The notes under the pieces were generated by a model. It searched no databases. It saw only the letters and a list, made by a program, of their open reading frames with translations, and was not told the origin of the DNA. From Streptomyces cellostaticus (GTDB taxonomy: Bacteria; Actinomycetota; Actinomycetes; Streptomycetales; Streptomycetaceae), in NCBI RefSeq assembly GCF_001513965.1, contig NZ_KQ948024.1:143508-207507 (forward strand): a stretch of DNA of 64,000 nt, written 5' to 3'. The position numbers and the translations under genes are program-made. Below, piece by piece: positions 59,189 through 64,000 of the stretch. Within the stretch, counting starts at the first letter, position 1. Every line of letters begins with the position of its first letter.

Positions 59189-59473
59189 CTACTTCTTGTT
59201 GTCGCCGCCCTTGTCGTCGCCGCCGCTGCCCATGGACTCGAAGATCTCCTTGCACATGGGACACACGGGGTACTTCTTCGGGTCGCGGCCCGGGACCCAC
59301 ACCTTGCCGCACAGCGCCACGACGGGGGTGCCGTCGAGGGCGCTCGCCATGATCTTGTCCTTCTGGACATAGTGGGCGAAGCGCTCGTGGTCGCCGTCGC
59401 CATGGGACACCTGTGGCGTCGGCTCTACGAGGGTCCCCGTACCAGTCCCGCGCTCGGGCTCAAGAGTGCTCAT
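59189..59473 (-). CDS. DUF3039 domain-containing protein
   Basis: A 94-residue protein conserved in actinobacteria. The core HERFAHYVQKDKIMASALDG and the Cys-rich segment ALCGKVWVPGRDPKKYPVCPMCKEIFE suggest a zinc-binding fold with three or four Cys. A Gly/Asp/Lys tail follows. It starts at ATG 59473, downstream of yqgE on the same strand. Role unknown. Confidence 0.88.
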   Translation of the reverse strand: MSTLEPERGTGTGTLVEPTPQVSHGDGDHERFAHYVQKDKIMASALDGTPVVALCGKVWVPGRDPKKYPVCPMCKEIFESMGSGGDDKGGDNKK

Positions 59474-59502
59474 ACCAGCCAGGGTACTGAAGCTCACAGG
59501 CA

Positions 59503-60084
59503 TCAGTTGAGTGAAGGGTCGTCCGGATACGTGGCCACCATCGCCAGTTCGTTGCGCTGGCGGCGCAGGACCTCGCGCCACAGCCGTTCCGGGGCCGGCG
59601 AGGACACGTCACCCGGCTCGGACTCCACGACGTACCAGGCGCCTTCCACCAGCTCGTCCTCCAGCTGGCCGGGGCCCCAGCCGGCGTAACCGGCGAAGAT
59701 TCTCAGGGAGCCGAGGGCCGAGGCGAGCAGCTCCGGCGGGGCCTCCAGGTCCACCAGGCCGATCGCGCCGTGCACCCGCCGCCAGCCGAGCGGGGCACGG
59801 TCGCCGCCCGCGCCGCCCGGGATGACCGCGACACCGAGCGCCGAGTCCAGCGAGACGGGGCCGCCCTGGAAGACCACACCGGGCTCGCCGGCCAGAGCGG
59901 CCCAGCCCTCCAGGATGTCGCCCACGTCCACCGGCGTGGGACGGTTGAGGACGACGCCGAGCGAGCCCTCCTCGTCGTGGTCGAGAAGGAGCACCACCGC
60001 ACGGTCGAAGTTCGGGTCCGCCAGGGCGGGCGTTGCCACGAGCAGCCGCCCTGTGAGCGAGGACACCTCGGTCATGGCAGACAT
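59503..60084 (-). CDS. YqgE/AlgH family protein
   Basis: A 193-residue protein of UPF0301/DUF179: LTGRLLVATPALADPNFDRAVVLLLDHDEEGSLGVVLNRP, FQGGPV and the C-terminal IFAGYAGWGPGQLEDEL are signature sequences. Function unknown; AlgH is a regulator in Pseudomonas. ATG 60084 (MSAMTEV) has GGGGAAAG upstream; ATG 60075 is possible. Divergent from murA. Confidence 0.93.
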   Translation of the reverse strand: MSAMTEVSSLTGRLLVATPALADPNFDRAVVLLLDHDEEGSLGVVLNRPTPVDVGDILEGWAALAGEPGVVFQGGPVSLDSALGVAVIPGGAGGDRAPLGWRRVHGAIGLVDLEAPPELLASALGSLRIFAGYAGWGPGQLEDELVEGAWYVVESEPGDVSSPAPERLWREVLRRQRNELAMVATYPDDPSLN

Positions 60085-60350
60085 GATCCCGCATCTTTCC
60101 CCGGAGTGGGGAGCCAATCGGGTGCGGGAGTGAACGCAGCTCAGGGAGCACTGAAGCGGCCCCGGCGCACGCCCGTGTCCGGTGACCCCATGTGCCCGGT
60201 TCAAAACGGTTCGTGTTGTGACACAGCTATGACGTGCCTGGGTGGTACTCGGGCTTACGGCAGGGGGGTGAACGGCGATTACCCTGTCTCTCCGGCCCCT
60301 GCGCAAAGTGATCGGCCGGCCCCTGCCCGACTCATCGGAACGCGAGATTC

Positions 60351-61691
60351 ATGACCGTCAACGACGATGTCCTGCTTGTCCACGGCGGCACCCCGCTGGA
60401 GGGCGAGATCCGTGTCCGCGGTGCGAAGAACCTCGTACCGAAGGCCATGGTCGCCGCCCTGCTGGGAAGTGCGCCGAGCCGACTGCGCAACGTTCCGGAC
60501 ATCCGTGACGTGCGCGTCGTCCGCGGCCTGCTCCAGCTGCACGGGGTGACGGTCCGTCCGGGTGAGGAACCCGGTGAGCTGGTGCTCGACCCGACCCATG
60601 TGGAAAGCGCGAACGTCGCCGACATCGATGCCCACGCGGGTTCGAGCCGTATCCCGATCCTCTTCTGCGGTCCGCTGCTGCACCGCCTCGGCCACGCGTT
60701 CATCCCGGGCCTCGGCGGCTGTGACATCGGCGGCCGGCCCATCGACTTCCACTTCGACGTGCTGCGGCAGTTCGGCGCGACGATCGAGAAGCGCGCGGAC
60801 GGGCAGTACCTGGAGGCTCCGCAGCGGCTGCGCGGTACGAAGATCCGGCTGCCGTACCCGTCCGTCGGCACGACCGAGCAGGTGCTGCTGACGGCCGTAC
60901 TGGCCGAGGGCGTCACGGAGTTGTCCAACGCGGCCGTCGAGCCGGAGATCGAGGACCTGATCTGCGTCCTGCAGAAGATGGGCGCGATCATCGGTGTGGA
61001 CACCGACCGCACGATCCGCATCACCGGTGTGGACAGCCTCGGCGGCTACACCCACCGCGCCCTGCCGGACCGCCTGGAGGCCGCGTCCTGGGCTTCGGCG
61101 GCGCTGGCGACCAGCGGCAACATCTACGTCCGCGGCGCCCAGCAGCGCTCGATGATGACGTTCCTGAACACCTACCGGAAGGTGGGCGGTGCCTTCGAGA
61201 TCGACGACGAGGGCATCCGCTTCTGGCACCCGGGCGGCCAGCTGAAGTCCATCGCGCTGGAGACAGACGTGCATCCCGGCTTCCAGACCGACTGGCAGCA
61301 GCCGCTGGTGGTGGCCCTGACGCAGGCGACGGGCCTGTCCATCATCCACGAGACGGTCTACGAGTCCCGGCTGGGCTTCACCTCCGCGCTCAACCAGATG
61401 GGCGCGCACATCCAGCTCTACCGCGAGTGCCTGGGCGGCTCCGACTGCCGCTTCGGCCAGCGCAACTTCCTGCACTCCGCGGTCGTCTCCGGCCCCACCA
61501 AACTCCAGGGCGCCGACCTGGTCATCCCCGACCTGCGCGGCGGCTTCTCCTACCTCATCGCGGCCCTCGCCGCCGAGGGCACCTCCCGGGTCCACGGCAT
61601 CGAACTGATCAACCGCGGCTACGAGAACTTCATGGAGAAGCTGATGGAACTGGGCGCGAAGGTGGAACTCCCGGGCAAGGCACTCGGCTAG
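60351..61691 (+). CDS. murA: UDP-N-acetylglucosamine 1-carboxyvinyltransferase
   Basis: A 446-residue enzyme catalysing the first committed step of peptidoglycan synthesis. RVRGAKNLVPKAM holds the conserved Lys-Asn. The catalytic Cys is present in GLGGCDIGGRPIDFH; mycobacteria have Asp there and resist fosfomycin. YESRLGFTSALNQMGA and DLRGGFSYLIAALAAEG are further signatures. Shares a terminator with hupA. Confidence 0.96.
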   Translation: MTVNDDVLLVHGGTPLEGEIRVRGAKNLVPKAMVAALLGSAPSRLRNVPDIRDVRVVRGLLQLHGVTVRPGEEPGELVLDPTHVESANVADIDAHAGSSRIPILFCGPLLHRLGHAFIPGLGGCDIGGRPIDFHFDVLRQFGATIEKRADGQYLEAPQRLRGTKIRLPYPSVGTTEQVLLTAVLAEGVTELSNAAVEPEIEDLICVLQKMGAIIGVDTDRTIRITGVDSLGGYTHRALPDRLEAASWASAALATSGNIYVRGAQQRSMMTFLNTYRKVGGAFEIDDEGIRFWHPGGQLKSIALETDVHPGFQTDWQQPLVVALTQATGLSIIHETVYESRLGFTSALNQMGAHIQLYRECLGGSDCRFGQRNFLHSAVVSGPTKLQGADLVIPDLRGGFSYLIAALAAEGTSRVHGIELINRGYENFMEKLMELGAKVELPGKALG

Positions 61692-61762
61692 CAAGCAACC
61701 CTCGGACACGGCCGGAAAAATCCAGCCCGGCCGGCGTTTGAGGCCATCGGTAGCGAAACCAC

Positions 61763-61798
61763 GATGGGGCGGCACCCGAATCCGGGTACCGCCCCATC
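61763..61798. terminator. Bidirectional terminator between murA and hupA
   Basis: GATGGGGCGG-CACCCG (61763-61778) with CGGGTACCGCCCCATC (61783-61798), 16 bp with one mismatch, between convergent genes. Confidence 0.82.
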
Positions 61799-61817
61799 CG
61801 CACTCCCAGCGGAGCGC

Positions 61818-62099
61818 TTACTTGCCCTTGGCCGCTTCCTTGAGCTTGGAGCCCGCGGAGACCTTCACGCTGTAGCCGGCCGGGATGTTGATGGGCTCAC
61901 CGGTCTGCGGGTTGCGCGCGGTCCGAGCGGCACGGTGGGTGCGCTCGAAGGTCAGGAAGCCGGGGATGGTGACCTTCTCGTCGCCCTTGGAGACGATGTC
62001 GCCGACGACCTCGGCGAACGCGGCCAGAACGGCGTCGGCGTCCTTGCGGGTCACCTCGGCGCGGTCGGCCAGCGCGGCCACCAGCTCACTGCGGTTCAT
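61818..62099 (-). CDS. hupA: HU-family nucleoid protein
   Basis: A 93-residue HU protein: MNRSELVAALADRAEVTRKD, PGFLTFERTHRAARTARNP (DNA-binding arm) and the C-terminal VKVSAGSKLKEAAKGK. It is the short type without the Lys/Ala tail of HupS. It bends and compacts DNA. A frame upstream of ATG 62099 is not conserved. Confidence 0.95.
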   Translation of the reverse strand: MNRSELVAALADRAEVTRKDADAVLAAFAEVVGDIVSKGDEKVTIPGFLTFERTHRAARTARNPQTGEPINIPAGYSVKVSAGSKLKEAAKGK

Positions 62100-62315
62100 G
62101 TTGTTACTCCCGTGTTCTTCTTGCCGTTGAGGCGTGAGGTGAGATCGATGCCGATGCGCTCGCGCCCAGGGACGCATCCTGCCCCTACCTGCGGCGGGAA
62201 AGCCAATCCGGCACCCGTAGGAGTCGTGAGAACACCCTAGGGAGTCACACGAAAGGCGCCTGCCCGGCCGTCACCCTAGAGGGCGCCCGCCGCCAGGGGG
62301 TTCCACGACGCGCCG

Positions 62316-62355
62316 GTGCAGGGGGCTGTCGTGGCGATCCTCACAGCCCCTGCAC
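62316..62355 (-). terminator. Hairpin terminator of the malic enzyme gene
   Basis: GTGCAGGGGGCTGT (62316-62329) pairs with ACAGCCCCTGCAC (62343-62355) with one bulged G, 16 nt beyond the stop codon. Confidence 0.8.
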
Positions 62356-62371
62356 AGTACGACACGAGCCC

Positions 62372-63787
62372 CTAGGACGCCGCTCCGGCCGCCTTCGCGG
62401 CCTCGCGGACCGCGCCGGCCACCGCGCCCGCGACCTTGTCGTTGAAGACGCTCGGGATGATGTAGTTCGGGTTCAGCTCGTCCTCGGTCACCACATCGGC
62501 CAGGGCCTTCGCGGCGGCGAGCATCATCTCGGTGTTGACCGTACGGGACTGGGCGTCCAGCAGGCCGCGGAAGACACCCGGGAAGACCAGCACGTTGTTG
62601 ATCTGGTTCGGGAAGTCGGAGCGGCCCGTGGCCACAACAGCGGCCGTCTGACGGGCGATTGCGGGGTCGACCTCGGGGTCCGGGTTCGCGAGCGCGAACA
62701 CGATCGCGCTGTCCGCCATGGCGGCCACGTCGTCGCCGTCGAGGACGTTCGGGGCGGAGACGCCGATGAAGACGTCGGCGCCGCGCACGGCCTCCTTGAG
62801 GGTGCCGGTCAGGCCGTCGATGTTGGTGTTGTCGGCGATCCAGCGCAGCGGGGAGTCGGCCGGGGCGTCCACCAGGTCCTCGCGGCCGGCGTGCACGACA
62901 CCCTGGATGTCGGCGACGACGGCGTGCTTCACGCCCGCCGCGAGCAGCAGCTTGAGGATGGCCGTACCGGCCGCGCCGGCGCCGGACATGACGACACGGA
63001 TGTTCTCAATTGCCTTGCCGGTGACGCGAAGTGCGTTCGTCAGGGCGGCGAGGACGACGATCGCGGTGCCGTGCTGGTCGTCGTGGAAGACGGGGATGTC
63101 GAGGGCCTCACGCAGGCGGGCCTCGATCTCGAAGCAGCGCGGGGCCGAGATGTCTTCCAGGTTGATGCCGGCGAAGCCGGGGGCGATCGCCTTGACGATC
63201 TCGACGATGGCGTCGGTGTCCTGGGTGTCCAGGCACAGCGGCCAGGCGTCGATGCCGGCGAAGCGCTTGAACAGGGCCGCCTTGCCCTCCATGACGGGCA
63301 GCGCGGCCTTGGGGCCGATGTTGCCGAGGCCCAGCACGGCGGAGCCGTCCGTCACGACCGCAACGGAGTTGCGCTTGATGGTGAGGCGGCGGGCGTCCTC
63401 GGGGTTCTCGGCGATCGCCATGCAGACGCGGGCCACACCCGGCGTGTAGATCATCGAGAGGTCGTCACGGTTGCGGATCGGGTGCTTGGACTGCATCTCG
63501 ATCTTGCCGCCGAGGTGCATCAGGAACGTACGGTCCGAGACCTTGCCGAGCGTGACGCCCTCGATGCCGCGCAGCTTCTCGACGATCTCGTCGGCGTGCG
63601 TGGTCGAGGTGGCCGCGATGGTGACGTCGATGCGGAGCTTCTCGTGGCCGGAGGCGGTGACGTCGAGGCCCGTGACCGAGCCTCCGGAGGACTCCACAGC
63701 GGTGGTGATCTGCGAGACGGCGCTTCCGCTCGCGGGCACCTCCAGCCGGATGGTCATCGAGTAGGAGACGCTGGGCGCCGTTGCCAT
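62372..63787 (-). CDS. NAD(P)-dependent malic enzyme with N-terminal ACT domain
   Basis: A 471-residue enzyme decarboxylating malate to pyruvate. Residues ~1-85 form an ACT-like regulatory domain. The catalytic part has MIYTPGVARVC, the metal site IPVFHDDQHGTAIV, and the Rossmann motif VMSGAGAAGTAIL. The type is the short bacterial malic enzyme. In S. coelicolor two paralogs exist with different cofactor preference; which this is cannot be told here. Confidence 0.94.
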   Translation of the reverse strand: MATAPSVSYSMTIRLEVPASGSAVSQITTAVESSGGSVTGLDVTASGHEKLRIDVTIAATSTTHADEIVEKLRGIEGVTLGKVSDRTFLMHLGGKIEMQSKHPIRNRDDLSMIYTPGVARVCMAIAENPEDARRLTIKRNSVAVVTDGSAVLGLGNIGPKAALPVMEGKAALFKRFAGIDAWPLCLDTQDTDAIVEIVKAIAPGFAGINLEDISAPRCFEIEARLREALDIPVFHDDQHGTAIVVLAALTNALRVTGKAIENIRVVMSGAGAAGTAILKLLLAAGVKHAVVADIQGVVHAGREDLVDAPADSPLRWIADNTNIDGLTGTLKEAVRGADVFIGVSAPNVLDGDDVAAMADSAIVFALANPDPEVDPAIARQTAAVVATGRSDFPNQINNVLVFPGVFRGLLDAQSRTVNTEMMLAAAKALADVVTEDELNPNYIIPSVFNDKVAGAVAGAVREAAKAAGAAS

Positions 63788-63978
63788 GGCCGACTTCCTC
63801 TGCTTTCACCGTGTCGCGAGTTGTGCCGTCCGATCGTCGCACCTACCCCTGAGTACGCGGTAGTCGCCCTGGATTGCGGACGTTTTGTTCACGGCAGGCG
63901 CATGGTTTCGGAAAACGACTTCCACCATACGAGAAACGATCAGGTGAGGAAAGGGGCCGTTCGGGCAAAGAAAGAGGC

Positions 63979-64000
63979 CCACGTCACATCACTGACGTGG
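63979..64000. terminator. Hairpin at the right window edge
   Basis: CCACGTCA (63979-63986) pairs with TGACGTGG (63993-64000) and the stem may continue outside the window (GAGGC precedes it). Probably the terminator of a gene to the right. The 191 bp between it and the malic enzyme start hold no gene. Confidence 0.55.

Overview
The window is about 72% G+C and shows the codon use, GTG starts, overlapping stop/start junctions and gene content of a Streptomyces chromosome core. The order rph - nagF/nagE1/nagE2 - cysM/cysO/mec - clpS - pncB - ssgG - hppD/hpdA - hpdR - hex - murA - hupA - malic enzyme is the one I know from S. coelicolor-type genomes. No prophage, IS element or CRISPR array was seen.

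Layout. 0-6 kb: a DUF445 protein cut by the window edge, rdgB, tRNA-Leu(UAG) with two tandem HNH nucleases abutting its 5' end, a BCP-type peroxiredoxin, a GroES-like protein, and a Gdx/SugE guanidinium exporter behind a guanidine-III riboswitch. 6-13.4 kb: a class A penicillin-binding protein with long low-complexity tails, a three-gene ABC exporter and a DUF1707 protein. 13.4-18.6 kb: rph, the GlcNAc PTS genes with DasR-type dre sites, and an MBL phosphodiesterase-like protein. 18.8-29.1 kb: a membrane-anchored MazF/PemK-like protein, an S53 peptidase, the CysM-CysO-Mec sulfur-carrier cysteine pathway with a Cys-containing leader peptide, an amino acid permease, DUF2017, clpS, pncB and pncA. 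29.4-38.8 kb: an M6 metalloprotease, two RDD membrane proteins, ssgG, a GlcD-type oxidase and a TPR protein. 38.9-49.8 kb: hppD with hpdA, a decayed osmoprotectant ABC operon, a Lon-like protease, a racemase/acetyltransferase pair with a divergent PucR regulator, an IclR regulator (probable hpdR) and a DEAD-box helicase. 50-59 kb: tRNA-Cys, a two-domain SUKH protein, a xanthine-dehydrogenase-like operon with unusual subunits, and a GH20 hexosaminidase. 59-64 kb: DUF3039, yqgE, murA, hupA and malic enzyme.

How the genes fit together. Much of the left half is an expanded form of the actinobacterial neighbourhood known from Mycobacterium tuberculosis (pncB1 - clpS - DUF2017 - mec - cysO - cysM - murI - MBL - rph - rdgB). 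Here the same genes occur in the same order, separated by inserted modules, with rdgB inverted and murI absent. GlcNAc uptake (nagF/nagE1/nagE2) and the GH20 enzyme serve amino-sugar recycling. pncB and pncA serve NAD salvage. The PBP, murA and ssgG serve the cell wall and division. Both known regulators of hppD, an AsnC and an IclR protein, appear to be present.

Most unusual: an HNH gene whose stop codon shares its G with nucleotide 1 of the downstream tRNA; a cysteine leader peptide in front of cysO, and a CysO ending in GG-Met-Val; an XDH-like operon whose large subunit lacks the usual FGGK and GEP motifs and whose Fe-S subunit carries a roughly 380-residue disordered extension; an osmoprotectant operon reduced to two permeases plus an internally deleted ATPase and a 32-codon binding-protein stub; and a repeated 13-mer in the leader of the amino acid permease.
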